Positions 1-10,792 of a DNA stretch of 64,000 nt are shown one piece after another. The DNA comes from Bacteroidia bacterium (GTDB lineage Bacteria > Bacteroidota > Bacteroidia > CAIKAF01), in the NCBI GenBank assembly GCA_030427255.1, contig JAUHWY010000001.1, forward strand, positions 221,378 through 285,377, in the 5' to 3' direction. The translations under genes and the position numbers were made by a program. Below the pieces are notes generated by a model. That model did not search any database. It had not been told where the DNA came from and saw nothing but the letters and a program-made list of their open reading frames with translations. The stretch's first letter is position 1. Each line of letters opens with the position of its first letter.

Positions 1-1
1 T

Positions 2-784
2 GCTGAGGCCTTGGCGGCTTCTTATTTTTATTCCAATATGTCCCCTCAACGACCCGGCTTTAACCGAGGAAAATGGGCCAGACTCGAGGGCTTTGTGCGC
101 GAAAACGTGTATCGGTTCCAAACCGACCTGTATGTGGTTACCGGCCCTGTGCTCTACGATGGCATGCCTAAAGTAGAACGTAGCCCAAACGGCATGAGCC
201 TTCCGGACCAATACTGGAAAGTAGTATACAACCCCCTCATTCGTGCCGGTATCGCTTTTTTAATGCCGAATCAAAGTTTGCCCAATCCTGTAGAATGGTA
301 TGCGGTGCCCATCGACTCCATTGAAACCCTTACCGGTTTTGATTTCTTTTCGGCGCTTCCGGATACCTTGGAGGAACGAATGGAAGCTTCTTTTAGCTTA
401 CAGCAATGGCTGCCCGAAAAGCAGTTGGGAGAGGCTCTTCCCATAAAAAGTAGCGAGCTTCCTGAGGGTGCCTTTAATACAAAAACCCTTCAGGACATTT
501 ATTACGAGCAAGAAAAAGAAATTACCGTTTGCGGAACCGTAGTAAGTTCCAATAAGAGCAAAAAGGGGAATGTTTTTCTGAATTTAGACAAGCGCTTTCC
601 AAATCAGGTCTTTAGTATTTCAATTTGGAGCTCCAACGTAAAAAACTTCAGCTATGCTCCGGAAGAGGAGCTCATGGGGCAAAAAATTTGCGTTACAGGC
701 GAAGTAAGAGACTATAACGATACGCCCTCCACAAATATTAATGGAGAAGAACAATTATTTTTGCTTGGAGAAGTTCCTGATTAA
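2..784 (+). CDS. DNA/RNA non-specific endonuclease (NUC1 family), C-terminal part with OB-like tail; 5' end outside window
   Basis: The reading frame is open to the left edge, so the gene is truncated by the window. The first visible residues contain YFYSNMSPQ followed by FNRGKWARLE, which is the metal/active-site Asn region typical of NUC1 (EndA/Serratia nuclease) endonucleases. The preceding DRGH catalytic motif must lie upstream of base 1. The nuclease fold ends around residue 125 of the visible part. Residues of about 155-255 (EITVCGTVVSSNKSKKG ... GQKICVTGEV) look like an OB-fold nucleic-acid-binding domain, an arrangement seen in Bacteroidota nucleases. The protein probably acts outside the cytoplasm, but the signal peptide is not visible. 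The stop overlaps the next start as TAATG, suggesting translational coupling. The family call is secure; the OB domain is inferred. Confidence 0.8.
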   Translation, partial: AEALAASYFYSNMSPQRPGFNRGKWARLEGFVRENVYRFQTDLYVVTGPVLYDGMPKVERSPNGMSLPDQYWKVVYNPLIRAGIAFLMPNQSLPNPVEWYAVPIDSIETLTGFDFFSALPDTLEERMEASFSLQQWLPEKQLGEALPIKSSELPEGAFNTKTLQDIYYEQEKEITVCGTVVSSNKSKKGNVFLNLDKRFPNQVFSISIWSSNVKNFSYAPEEELMGQKICVTGEVRDYNDTPSTNINGEEQLFLLGEVPD

Positions 785-1542
785 TGCTTTTGACTATGCG
801 TGGTGTTGGTTCTTATGCTTTTTTAATTTGCTTGGGTATAGTCCTAGGCTTTAGTTCGTGCAGCAACGAATCGGAGTTGATTGAACCGGAAGATGTAAAC
901 TATTTTCCCCTGCAACCCGGAGCAACTTGGATATATCAGGTAGATTCCATTTGGGTAGATTGCCTAGCCGACAGATTTGATACCGCTAGTTTTCAAATAA
1001 AAGAAGAAATGGAAGCGTGGGTGAAGGGAGCTAACGGCGATAGTCTAATGCGTATAGCCCGTTACCGCAGAGCCGACAGCAACAGCCCGTGGGGAGCGCC
1101 AAGAATTTGGACCGCTCGACGAAATAATTTACACGCCATTCGAACCGAAGAGAACCGTGCTTTGGTTAAATTGACTTTTCCCGTTGAATTGGAGAAGACC
1201 TGGGACGGTCATGCCTACTTAGCCGAACCGACTCAGGAGTGGCAGTATCAAGAAGTAGACGAACCTTTCGACAGCTTAAGCCGCACCCTTCTGGTGGTAC
1301 AGCAAAGTGAAGAAAACCTTTTGGAGAAAAAGCTGTTTTCTGAGCGTTATGCTTTTTCCATTGGCTTAGTACATGCCATAAAAATTGATGTGGTAGGTAT
1401 TGTGACAGACCCAAACGATCCCAACGATTGTGCAGAATACCTGCCTCCCTCTGTCCCTTGGAATTCCCTTCCTATTTTGGAGCGCGTTAAATTTGGATAC
1501 ATTTATGAAATGCAATTGCTTTCTTTTGATTCAGGCCTTTAG
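784..1542 (+). CDS. Putative lipoprotein of unknown function
   Basis: A 252-residue protein whose start overlaps the upstream stop (TAATG). It has a hydrophobic signal segment and a lipobox-like LGFSSC with the acylated Cys at about residue 26, so it should be a lipoprotein exported to the cell envelope. After the Cys the sequence runs NYFPLQPGATWIYQVDS, a motif common at the N-terminus of Bacteroidota lipoproteins of unknown function. No catalytic motif is visible. It overlaps the following protease gene by 38 nt if that gene starts at 1505, so the three genes probably form one transcript. I cannot assign a function. Confidence 0.7.
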   Translation: MLLTMRGVGSYAFLICLGIVLGFSSCSNESELIEPEDVNYFPLQPGATWIYQVDSIWVDCLADRFDTASFQIKEEMEAWVKGANGDSLMRIARYRRADSNSPWGAPRIWTARRNNLHAIRTEENRALVKLTFPVELEKTWDGHAYLAEPTQEWQYQEVDEPFDSLSRTLLVVQQSEENLLEKKLFSERYAFSIGLVHAIKIDVVGIVTDPNDPNDCAEYLPPSVPWNSLPILERVKFGYIYEMQLLSFDSGL

Positions 1543-3199
1543 CCTTTGTTTTGGTTCATTATGGGCCCAACAAGAAGAATACCGATTTGCGGTTTTTTTT
1601 AAAGACAAGGGTGGCAATGAAGCCAAATTTAGTCTAGAGTCTCCTCAACAATTCCTTAGTATGCGTGCTTTGGAACGCAGAGAGCGCCAGCAAATAGCCC
1701 TTGATGCCTCCGATTTACCCGTGCACGAAGCCTACCGTGCCTCTGTACTCGGCTTAGATGCCAATATCCGGGAGGTGGCTATTTCCAAATGGATGAACTT
1801 TCAAATGGTAAGCACCGCCGATTCTAGCCTTTCTACCACCTTATCCTCTTTAGATTTTGTAGAAAAGGTGGTATGTGTGTACAGTGGTAGTGCCATTTGG
1901 GAACCCGGCAGTAAAACGGAGTACCTTTCCCCGAAAGAAGGAACCGCAGACACCATGACCCAGAAGTTGAGGGCTATGGGAGATGCATTTTACGGAGAGT
2001 CTGACCGGCAACAACGCATGCTCGGCATGGATTTTGTTCATCATTTAGGGGGCTGGGGGCAAAATTTGGTGGTGGCTGTTATGGATGGTGGTTTTAGGAA
2101 TTACGATAAAATCACTTCCTTTCAACCTTTGTTGAGCCAAGAACGCCTGCTGGGAACCTGGGACTTTGTGGCCGGCCATGCATCGGTTAGCGAAGATGCT
2201 TCGCATGGCATGCAGGTTTTAAGTTGTATGGCCAGTTGGGCACCGGGAGAAATGGTTGGAACGGCACCGGCAGCGCATTATTTGCTTTTCCGTACCGAGC
2301 ATACGGCGGCAGAAACGCCCATGGAGCCCTACCTGTGGATTTGTGCAGCCGAGCTGGCAGATAGTTTAGGAGCCGATGTGCTAAATACCTCCTTAGGTTA
2401 TACCACCTTTGACGCTCCATTTGAGAGTTACAGCTATGCTGATTTGGACGGTCAAACCATTTTGGTATCCAAGGCGGCCCAAATGGCCGCAGAAAAGGGA
2501 ATGCTGGTATTCAATAGCGCCGGTAACTCAGGCAACAGTTCTTGGAAGTATATCGGTGCGCCTGCCGATGCCAAAGATATTATTGCCGTAGGAGCCGTAG
2601 ATGCCAATCGAGAAAAGGCAGGGTTTAGCTCTTTTGGCCCTTCGGCAGATAACAGGGTAAAGCCGGAACTTGCCGCCATGGGGCGTAAAACCGTATTGTA
2701 TGGTGCCGGGGATGCACTTACCAATTCTAACGGCACCTCCTTTTCTTCTCCTGTTTTGGCGGGAGGCGGTGCTGCCTTTTGGAGTTTACATCCTACCGAA
2801 TCTGCAAGCGCCATTCGAACCGTTATGATTGAAAGTGGGCATCTTTTTGCGGCGCCCGGACCGGATTTGGGCTACGGAATTCCTCATTTCGGCAATGCCC
2901 ATGCCCGTCTTTCTCGTCCCGAACTGCTGTTGGCTGAGACTTTTATGGCAGCTCCCAATCCGGTGGAAAAATCCGAAATGCTCACCTTCTTTTTTCATGC
3001 TGCAGATACCGGATTATACCAACTTCAATTCTTTATGGTGAATGGGGCAGAGGCTTTTTCTACCGAAATTGGAGTGAGCGATAAAGGGCCGGTGGCTTAT
3101 CCTCTTTCTTTAGCAGGCATTGGGCTGAATGCCGGAGTATACTCTGTGCGCTTAAGTTTGAATGGGATATCCAAAGAAACCCGCTTGGTGTTAAACTAA
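1505..3199 (+). CDS. Secreted subtilisin-like serine protease (S8) with type IX secretion C-terminal domain
   Basis: Start chosen at ATG 1505 because it gives a clean signal peptide (MKCNCFLLIQAFSLCFGSLWA, cleavage before QQEEY); the frame is open further upstream. The subtilase triad is visible in order: Asp in VMDGG (about residue 194), His in SHGMQV (about 236) and Ser in NGTSFSSP (about 412). The oxyanion Asn region reads FNSAGNSGN. Residues of about 30-150 are an N-terminal prodomain-like region containing RALERRERQ, typical of Bacteroidota secreted subtilases. The C-terminus starting at AAPNP and ending KETRLVLN looks like a type A type IX secretion sorting domain. The protein is therefore expected to be secreted or surface-anchored and to degrade extracellular proteins. 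Both family and export route are confident. Confidence 0.9.
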   Translation: MKCNCFLLIQAFSLCFGSLWAQQEEYRFAVFFKDKGGNEAKFSLESPQQFLSMRALERRERQQIALDASDLPVHEAYRASVLGLDANIREVAISKWMNFQMVSTADSSLSTTLSSLDFVEKVVCVYSGSAIWEPGSKTEYLSPKEGTADTMTQKLRAMGDAFYGESDRQQRMLGMDFVHHLGGWGQNLVVAVMDGGFRNYDKITSFQPLLSQERLLGTWDFVAGHASVSEDASHGMQVLSCMASWAPGEMVGTAPAAHYLLFRTEHTAAETPMEPYLWICAAELADSLGADVLNTSLGYTTFDAPFESYSYADLDGQTILVSKAAQMAAEKGMLVFNSAGNSGNSSWKYIGAPADAKDIIAVGAVDANREKAGFSSFGPSADNRVKPELAAMGRKTVLYGAGDALTNSNGTSFSSPVLAGGGAAFWSLHPTESASAIRTVMIESGHLFAAPGPDLGYGIPHFGNAHARLSRPELLLAETFMAAPNPVEKSEMLTFFFHAADTGLYQLQFFMVNGAEAFSTEIGVSDKGPVAYPLSLAGIGLNAGVYSVRLSLNGISKETRLVLN

Positions 3200-3233
3200 A
3201 TAAGCTTCCCCTGTTCTGTGTCCCTCCATGAAC

Positions 3234-5696
3234 TCAAATGGGGTCCACATTTATGGTAATTCTGGGAGGGGACTTTTCCGCAGTAATGCGCTCCAAGTGC
3301 TGCTTTAAAAACTGCCTTAAAGGGGCGAATGGAGTTTGAACGGGAATTTTAATAATAATACGTAGTTGGAATAGATTCCTAAGGCGCTCCGGTCCGGGGG
3401 CTTCGGGGCCCAATACCCGCCACCCGGTATAGGTTTCAAGATTTTTTTTAAGCGTAAGCGCAGCTTTCTCTAGGCGATTGGGATCTTTATGCTTTAAATC
3501 GAGGTAAATCAAGCGGCAAAAGGGAGGGTATACATATTGTTGGCGTTCGGCCAACTCTCTTTGGTAGAACTCCACTAAGGTGTCCTCTGCTACGGCTTGA
3601 ATGACCGGATGCCCCGGGGAGTATGTTTGAATGAGCACCAAGCCTCTATTGTGCCTACGTCCTGCTCTTCCGCTAACCTGCATGAGCAATTGAAAAGCCC
3701 GCTCTTGAGCTCTGAAATCGGGAAAGTACAGCAGGTTGTCGGCTTGAAGTACACCAACCAAATGCAACCTGTCAAAGTCAAGGCCTTTGCTTACCATTTG
3801 GGTTCCGGTTAAGATATCGGTTTCCCCGCAGGCGAATCGGCCTATGATTTCCTTAAATGCATTTTTTCTGCGTGTGGTGTCTAAGTCAAGACGTTCTACC
3901 GAGGCCTTTGGAAAGTGGTGTTTGAGCTGTTCTTCCACTTTTTCGGTACCTAAGCCAATGCGCACCAATCGTTGGCTTTGGCAGCTGGGGCATTTTTCAG
4001 GCGCTTGAATGCTGTAACCGCAATAATGGCACCGTAGTTCTCTGCTGCTTTTATGAAAAGTAAGACTAATGTCGCAATGGGCGCATTGAGGCACTTCGCG
4101 GCAGTCCAGGCATTTGAGCATTTGAGAAAAACCGCGGCGATTTTGAAAAATAATGACCTGTTTTCTTTGCAGAAGGCATTGAGCTGTTTTTTCGAGTAAT
4201 TCGGGGCTAAACTGTTTGTCTTCGTGCTCTTCGGGAATTCTAGAAAGGTCTACTATTTGGATTTGAGGCAATTGCACCTCTCCAAACCGTTCTGTAAGGC
4301 TCACTTTGTAATAGGCACCTGTAGATGCCAAATGCCAGCTTTCGAGCGAGGGAGTGGCCGAACCAAGAAGAATAGGAATTTTGAGATGTTTTGCCAACCA
4401 TAGTGCCATATGCACTCCATGATACCTAGGGGCGGGGTCTTGCTGTTTGAATCCGGGGTCATGTGCCTCATCTACCAAAATTAAACCGGGGCGTTCAAGG
4501 GGCAAGAAAAGAGCCGATCGAGGACCAAGCACAATGGAAGGTTGCTTTTCTTTATCTCCCAAGCATTGCAAAAATACCTCGGTGCGTTCGGCTTCCGACA
4601 AATGGGAATGGTATACCGTGACTTCACCGGGAAACTGCTCGGCTACGCGTTCTATGAGTTGGGTGGTAAGGGCAATTTCCGGAATTAAATACCACACCTG
4701 TTTACCGGCAGCAATAGCTTCGGCAATCAATTCAAAATAAAGTGCTGTTTTTCCGCTGCCCGTAACCCCATGGAACAAAACAGGCTTTTGTGCTTCAATG
4801 CCACGCCTTATTTCTTTTAGTGCTGTTTGTTGCGCATCGCTTAATTGAAACGGTGCTTCTTTGCTGCTTCCAAAAGAAGCCATGCGGGCCACCGTAGATT
4901 CTTCACTGAATAGAATCTCTTTTTCTATCAAAGCCTTGATGGCAGGGGCACCATTGGAAACCGAGGAACTAAGTCTTTGACTATTTACGGGGAGAGGCTT
5001 AGGTCCAAAGGCATCGGAAAGTGAAAGGAACTGCATTAAGACCTCCAACTGTTTGGGTGCTTTGGTGAGCTCATCCATTGCTTTCCTTAACTGGTCCGGA
5101 TCGTGCATTTCGGGCCTAAGCCTAATCATTTTTACGGTTTTGGGCTTGTATTGGTTTTTCACCTCAACTTCCATGGAAATTAAGCCCTGATCCATTAAGG
5201 TTTTTAACAAGGGCTGCACTCTTTTTTGGTTGAGGATGGATTGCACCTCCTTAAGGCTCAGCTTTTCTTGAATTTGAAATGCCTCCCATAAAATATAGGC
5301 TTTGTCGCTTAAGCTTTCTTCTATGGGTTGTGCATGTGCTTGGCGAATAAAAACCTGTTCGGAGTTTGGCTTTAATCCGGAGGGGAGGGCCGCAGCCAAC
5401 ACATCTCCCGGGCGACATAAATAGTAGCTTAGCATCCATTCAAACAAAGGCCATTGATAGGGTTGAAAAACCGGATATTCATCCGGGATTTCATGTATGG
5501 ACTTTAAGCTTGCGGCTTGTTGGGGTGGGTCGGAAAAAACCGAGTGAATGACACCGGTTACCAATTTGTTTCCGCCCAAGGGGACCAGAACTCGAAACCC
5601 CGGTTTTGCTTCCTCACCAAGCTCATCAGGTATTTTATAGGTAAGTGGTTCGGGAAGGGCAAGATTCACCCAAACATTGGCGAAGCGGGGCTTCAT
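3234..5696 (-). CDS. priA: Primosomal protein N' (PriA), replication-restart helicase
   Basis: 820 residues, a normal or slightly long PriA. The N-terminal DNA-binding domain (FANVWVNLALPEPLTYKIP) precedes a superfamily 2 helicase core with Walker A HGVTGSGKT near residue 310 and DEAH (LILVDEAHD) near 407. A cysteine cluster follows at about 528-575 (CLDC, CAHC, CHYC, CPSC), the two zinc-binding sites diagnostic of PriA, then helicase motifs including GTQMVSKGLDF and QVSGRAGR. It reloads the replisome at stalled forks. The ATG lies 2 nt from the stop of pfkA on the same strand, so the two are probably cotranscribed. All expected motifs are intact. Confidence 0.97.
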   Translation of the reverse strand: MKPRFANVWVNLALPEPLTYKIPDELGEEAKPGFRVLVPLGGNKLVTGVIHSVFSDPPQQAASLKSIHEIPDEYPVFQPYQWPLFEWMLSYYLCRPGDVLAAALPSGLKPNSEQVFIRQAHAQPIEESLSDKAYILWEAFQIQEKLSLKEVQSILNQKRVQPLLKTLMDQGLISMEVEVKNQYKPKTVKMIRLRPEMHDPDQLRKAMDELTKAPKQLEVLMQFLSLSDAFGPKPLPVNSQRLSSSVSNGAPAIKALIEKEILFSEESTVARMASFGSSKEAPFQLSDAQQTALKEIRRGIEAQKPVLFHGVTGSGKTALYFELIAEAIAAGKQVWYLIPEIALTTQLIERVAEQFPGEVTVYHSHLSEAERTEVFLQCLGDKEKQPSIVLGPRSALFLPLERPGLILVDEAHDPGFKQQDPAPRYHGVHMALWLAKHLKIPILLGSATPSLESWHLASTGAYYKVSLTERFGEVQLPQIQIVDLSRIPEEHEDKQFSPELLEKTAQCLLQRKQVIIFQNRRGFSQMLKCLDCREVPQCAHCDISLTFHKSSRELRCHYCGYSIQAPEKCPSCQSQRLVRIGLGTEKVEEQLKHHFPKASVERLDLDTTRRKNAFKEIIGRFACGETDILTGTQMVSKGLDFDRLHLVGVLQADNLLYFPDFRAQERAFQLLMQVSGRAGRRHNRGLVLIQTYSPGHPVIQAVAEDTLVEFYQRELAERQQYVYPPFCRLIYLDLKHKDPNRLEKAALTLKKNLETYTGWRVLGPEAPGPERLRNLFQLRIIIKIPVQTPFAPLRQFLKQHLERITAEKSPPRITINVDPI

Positions 5697-5698
5697 GG

Positions 5699-6685
5699 TT
5701 ATAAAGAAAGGATTTCTGCGATTTTAATAAGGTTTAGGTTGATTTTTCCGGTGTCTTTAATGGCATGATCAAAAGGGGTGTAGGCTACTTCGTTGTTTTG
5801 AATGCCTACCATAAGTCCGGATTTACCTCTAGCGAGTGCCTCAACAGCTTCATAGCCCAGCCGGCTTGCAAGGATTCGATCACTAGCTGTGGGTTTTCCT
5901 CCGCGTTGGATATGTCCGAGCACGGAAACCTTGGTTTCGTACTGGGTAAATTTGGACTTTACTTTTTCGGCTACTTGGTAGGCACCGCCTAGTTCGTCAC
6001 CTTCGGCCACCATAATAATGCAGGAGCTTTTTCTACGGAGCCAACCTCGTTCTAAGGATTGAATCAATTGATCTATACCAAGTCTGGTTTCCGGAATTAA
6101 GATGGCCTCTGCGCCGACTCCAATACCTGAAGCCAGGGCAATCATGCCGGAATCTCTTCCCATAACTTCAATAAAAAACAAGCGGTCGTGGGAGGCGGCA
6201 GTATCTCTGATTTTGTCTACTGCGTCTATTACGGTATTTATGGCCGTATCGTAGCCGATGGTAAAATCAGTTCCTAAAAGGTCGTTGTCGATGGTGCCGG
6301 GAATGCCCATGCACCGGATGTCGGGGAATTCTTGCATGAGCACCATAGCCCCGGTGAATGTGCCGTCGCCTCCAATGGTGATTAGGGCATCTATTTCGTG
6401 TTTTTTTAGTTGCTCGTAGGCTTTTTCTCTTCCTTCTTTGGTTCGAAATTCTTGACTTCTTGCTGTTTTAAGGATAGTACCCCCGCGTTGAATGATGTTG
6501 GAAACGGAGTGGGAGCCCATAGGTTCTAAATCGCCTTGGATGAGGCCTGCATAGCCTCTTTTAATACCAAAAACCTCTAATCCATTAAATAGCCCTGTGC
6601 GGACCACAGCGCGGATGGCTGCATTCATGCCCGGTGCGTCGCCACCCGAGGTCATTACTGCAATACGTTGAAGGTTTGAAATCAT
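5699..6685 (-). CDS. pfkA: ATP-dependent 6-phosphofructokinase
   Basis: 328 residues, the usual bacterial PfkA length. The ATP-binding motif GGDAPGMNAAIR is near the N-terminus, GGDGTFTGA near residue 105, and the catalytic PGTIDNDLLGTDFTIGYDTA region, with the proton-abstracting Asp in TIDND, near 130. VLGHIQRGGKPTASDR is the substrate-binding C-terminal motif. It phosphorylates fructose 6-phosphate, the committed step of glycolysis, in the cytosol. A TACCTTTG box on the minus strand at 6711-6704 gives a predicted leader of only about 15 nt. It is the first gene of a probable pfkA-priA transcript. Confidence 0.97.
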   Translation of the reverse strand: MISNLQRIAVMTSGGDAPGMNAAIRAVVRTGLFNGLEVFGIKRGYAGLIQGDLEPMGSHSVSNIIQRGGTILKTARSQEFRTKEGREKAYEQLKKHEIDALITIGGDGTFTGAMVLMQEFPDIRCMGIPGTIDNDLLGTDFTIGYDTAINTVIDAVDKIRDTAASHDRLFFIEVMGRDSGMIALASGIGVGAEAILIPETRLGIDQLIQSLERGWLRRKSSCIIMVAEGDELGGAYQVAEKVKSKFTQYETKVSVLGHIQRGGKPTASDRILASRLGYEAVEALARGKSGLMVGIQNNEVAYTPFDHAIKDTGKINLNLIKIAEILSL

Positions 6686-6703
6686 GGGTGTTTAGTAAAG
6701 ATA

Positions 6704-6711
6704 CAAAGGTA
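6704..6711 (-). promoter_or_regulatory. Bacteroidota -7 promoter box for pfkA
   Basis: On the minus strand the bases read TACCTTTG, a full match to the Bacteroidota sigma-ABfr -7 consensus TAnnTTTG, 18 nt before the pfkA ATG. No clear -33 TTTG is seen at the usual spacing. Confidence 0.6.
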
Positions 6712-6796
6712 GTGAATTCGGGCTTGAGCATGGGTCTTGCCTTTGCTAAAGCTTGTTATTGCAGGTAGAAAATTCGTAAAATATAGACTTGATGCC

Positions 6797-6804
6797 TAGC
6801 TTTG
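6797..6804 (+). promoter_or_regulatory. -7 promoter box upstream of tRNA-Pro
   Basis: TAGCTTTG matches TAnnTTTG and lies 28 nt before the mature tRNA 5' end, consistent with a short 5' leader removed by RNase P. No -33 box is obvious. Confidence 0.55.
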
Positions 6805-6832
6805 TGGTGTAGTGCGGTGGTTAAACCGTAAT

Positions 6833-6907
6833 CGGGGTGTAGCGCAGCCCGGTTAGCGCGCGTCGTTCGGGACGACGAGGTCGGAGGTTCGAATCCTCTC
6901 ACCCCGA
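6833..6907 (+). tRNA. tRNA-Pro (anticodon CGG)
   Basis: A complete cloverleaf can be folded by eye. The acceptor stem CGGGGTG pairs with CACCCCG, with discriminator A at 6907. The D arm contains AGCCCGGTTAGC. The anticodon stem CGTCG/CGACG encloses loop TTCGGGA with anticodon CGG at 6868-6870. The T arm contains GGTTCGAATCC. CCA is not encoded. A T-rich run (6910-6922) directly follows and can act as terminator. The C1-G72 start fits proline tRNA. Confidence 0.95.
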
Positions 6908-6966
6908 CTTTTTTATTTTTTAGGAAACCTGTTGTGGAAAGATGAACCCGGGGCAGGGATAGAGCA

Positions 6967-7075
6967 GGGTAGCCTACCGAAGCCAAGCCGCACATTTTCT
7001 TGGGCGGTGGAGGCAGCAATGCCTTGCTGACCCCGCAGGCCCAAAGAAAATGGCGGCTTGGAGAGGGAGCTACCC
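6967..7075. repeat. GC-rich long imperfect inverted repeat (intergenic hairpin A)
   Basis: In the roughly 300 nt between tRNA-Pro and guaB, the segment from GGGTAGC at 6967 to GCTACCC at 7075 folds back on itself. CCAAGCCGC/GCGGCTTGG and CATTTTCTTGGG/CCCAAAGAAAATG pair across a GC-rich loop of about 30 nt. No credible gene is present; an apparent minus-strand frame here runs antisense through the tRNA. The shape matches the other intergenic hairpins of the window, but the arm sequence is unique. Confidence 0.7.
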
Positions 7076-7167
7076 GCGAAAGCCCGGCAGCCCCCCAAAA
7101 AAACAACACAAAATATTTAACGAAAAACAAGAAAGTCTTTGCCAATCCGACCAATGAGAGTAGGTAA

Positions 7168-8700
<1,533 letters not shown>

Positions 8701-8754
8701 ATTCAAGGTTGACCTTGTTTTTGTACTTTCGTGTGCCTTTAAAATTCAGTGTGT

Positions 8755-10698
8755 ATGAAAACCATTTGGAGGATGAGCCTCATCCTATTGCTTGGATTGA
8801 ACTTGAATGCTCAGTCTAACGACCCGATTGTTATGAGCGTGGGCTCCGAAAAAGTGAGCCTTTCTGAATTTGAAGCTATTTTTAAAAAGAACAATCAGGA
8901 AAAGTCTATTAGTAAGGCCGAGCTGGATGAATACATGGATTTGTTCCGTGTATTTAAACTTAAAGTATATGATGCTAAGCAGCAAGGTTTGGATACCAGT
9001 GCGGCTTTTAAGCGTGAATTGCAGGCTTATGTAAAGCAATTGGCCAAGCCCTTTTTAAGGGATACGGCTGCTGAGCGTTCTTTGGTAATGAATACATGGA
9101 ACAGGATGCAAACTGACCGAAAAATTCGGCAGATTTACCTTGAACTTCCGGTGTGTGCAGCGCCTTCCGATACCCTAAAGGCCTACAACAAGCTGGAAGA
9201 CATCCGAAAAGATATTGAGCGGGGCAAAGTAGATTTTGCCACAGCCGCTAAGAATTACAGCGAAGACGAACGCTCTGCCGGCAATGGAGGACTTATCGGT
9301 TGGTTTACTGCTCCAAATGCAGCCTTAGATTTTGAACGCGCCGTGTATGATGCACCGGTAGGTGGTTTGTCACGTATAGTGCGCTCTTCTATTGGTTACC
9401 ACTTGATTATGGTAGAAGAGGAGCGGCCTGCCAGAGGGCGCGTAGAGGTTTCCCATATTTTTGTGAGTGCTGATGCCGGCAATAGTGGGTCGGTTGAAAT
9501 AGCCCGGAAGCGCATTCTTGAAGCCAAAGAAAAAGCCATGTCGGGAACCCCATGGGAAGAGGTGGTGCGCTCCTATTCCGAAAACTATAAAACAGCTACA
9601 CGGGCAGGAAAATTACCGTCCTTCGGAATCAATGAGTATTCTCCGGACTTTGAGCAGGCGGCCTTTTCTTTGAAAAAGGTGGGCGACATTTCGGAGCCTA
9701 TTCTAACTCCTCAAGGATTTCATTTATTGCGTTTGGAGCAGCCTGCCGGCTTGCCTGCTTTTGCAGAATTTGAGGATGAGCTTACCAAAATGCTGGCCAA
9801 ATCAGCTCGTTGGAAAGAGCCTAAAAGGGTATTTGTGCAGCAATTGAAAACTCAGTATGGCTTTTCCGAGCCTGCGATTGAGTGGAACAAATACACCAAC
9901 GAAGAGGGTCTGATAAGCTTAGCCGGCTTAGAAGCGCATAAGGACTTGGTTTTGGCCAATTTCCAGAACAATACCTTGAGTGTTGCCACTTTATTGGACT
10001 ATTTGGAGGCTGAGCGCCTAGAGCTTAAAGCACTTCCTCCCTGCCTATTCCACAAAAACTATGTGGTTCCGTTTTTTGAATCCGTTTTGTTGGGTTACAA
10101 GGAGCAGCAATTGCCACAAGAAAACCGGAAGTTTCGTTATTTGGTCAACGAATACCGGGAAGGCATTCTGCTCTTTGGATTGATGGACGAAAAGGTTTGG
10201 AAACGTTCGGTGCGTGATTCCAGTGGCCTGGAAAGCTATTTTGCAGACCATAGAGACCGTTACAGGTGGGAACAACCAAGAATGAAAGCTTGGTTGGTGG
10301 ATTGCAAAAACGAAGAAGCCGAGAAACTGGCTCGGAAGTACGCCGATAAAGTAGCGAGCGGAAAGTGGGATATCAGCAAGTTCACGGGAAAACTAAATAA
10401 GAACGTTCCGGACAACGTTTTGGTGACCCAAGGGACCTTTTTGCCCAGCGATCATCCGGTAGTTGACTTGGCAAACCAACAAGTAGGCGTTGGAGCAACT
10501 TCGCGTAGCGAGAATAAAATTCGTTTTGCCATGGTGACCGAAGTATTAGCTCCCGGACCAAAAGAGCTGAGCGATGTCCGTGGTAAGGTTATTTCTGATT
10601 ATGCCTCTTGGCTGGAACAGTCTTGGGTAGAAGAGCTGGAAAAGAAGTACCCTGTAACCATTAATAAAGAAGTGCTTTACCGCTTGGTTACCCAATAA
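8755..10698 (+). CDS. Periplasmic parvulin-type peptidyl-prolyl isomerase (large SurA-like)
   Basis: 647 residues from ATG 8755, with signal peptide MKTIWRMSLILLLGLNLNA. After a SurA-N-like helical segment (VSLSEFEAIFKKNNQ) come two parvulin domains at about 120-225 and 230-335, each with the family signature (GGLIGWFTAPNAALDFERAV; TRAGKLPSFGINEYSPDFE) and a terminal GFHLL/GYHLI strand. The last 300 residues are a helical C-terminal region without a recognised catalytic motif. It should assist folding of outer-membrane and secreted proteins in the periplasm. It is the first of three consecutive SurA-like genes (8.7-13.1 kb), an arrangement that suggests division of labour among chaperones. 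Confidence 0.88.
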   Translation: MKTIWRMSLILLLGLNLNAQSNDPIVMSVGSEKVSLSEFEAIFKKNNQEKSISKAELDEYMDLFRVFKLKVYDAKQQGLDTSAAFKRELQAYVKQLAKPFLRDTAAERSLVMNTWNRMQTDRKIRQIYLELPVCAAPSDTLKAYNKLEDIRKDIERGKVDFATAAKNYSEDERSAGNGGLIGWFTAPNAALDFERAVYDAPVGGLSRIVRSSIGYHLIMVEEERPARGRVEVSHIFVSADAGNSGSVEIARKRILEAKEKAMSGTPWEEVVRSYSENYKTATRAGKLPSFGINEYSPDFEQAAFSLKKVGDISEPILTPQGFHLLRLEQPAGLPAFAEFEDELTKMLAKSARWKEPKRVFVQQLKTQYGFSEPAIEWNKYTNEEGLISLAGLEAHKDLVLANFQNNTLSVATLLDYLEAERLELKALPPCLFHKNYVVPFFESVLLGYKEQQLPQENRKFRYLVNEYREGILLFGLMDEKVWKRSVRDSSGLESYFADHRDRYRWEQPRMKAWLVDCKNEEAEKLARKYADKVASGKWDISKFTGKLNKNVPDNVLVTQGTFLPSDHPVVDLANQQVGVGATSRSENKIRFAMVTEVLAPGPKELSDVRGKVISDYASWLEQSWVEELEKKYPVTINKEVLYRLVTQ

Positions 10699-10792
10699 AA
10701 CTCCTTTGGTTTTTTGGAGATTTATAGGTGTACTACTTAAAATGGCCTAAGCCTATGTACAATCGTTTAGCTTATTGTAGATTAGCTATTCC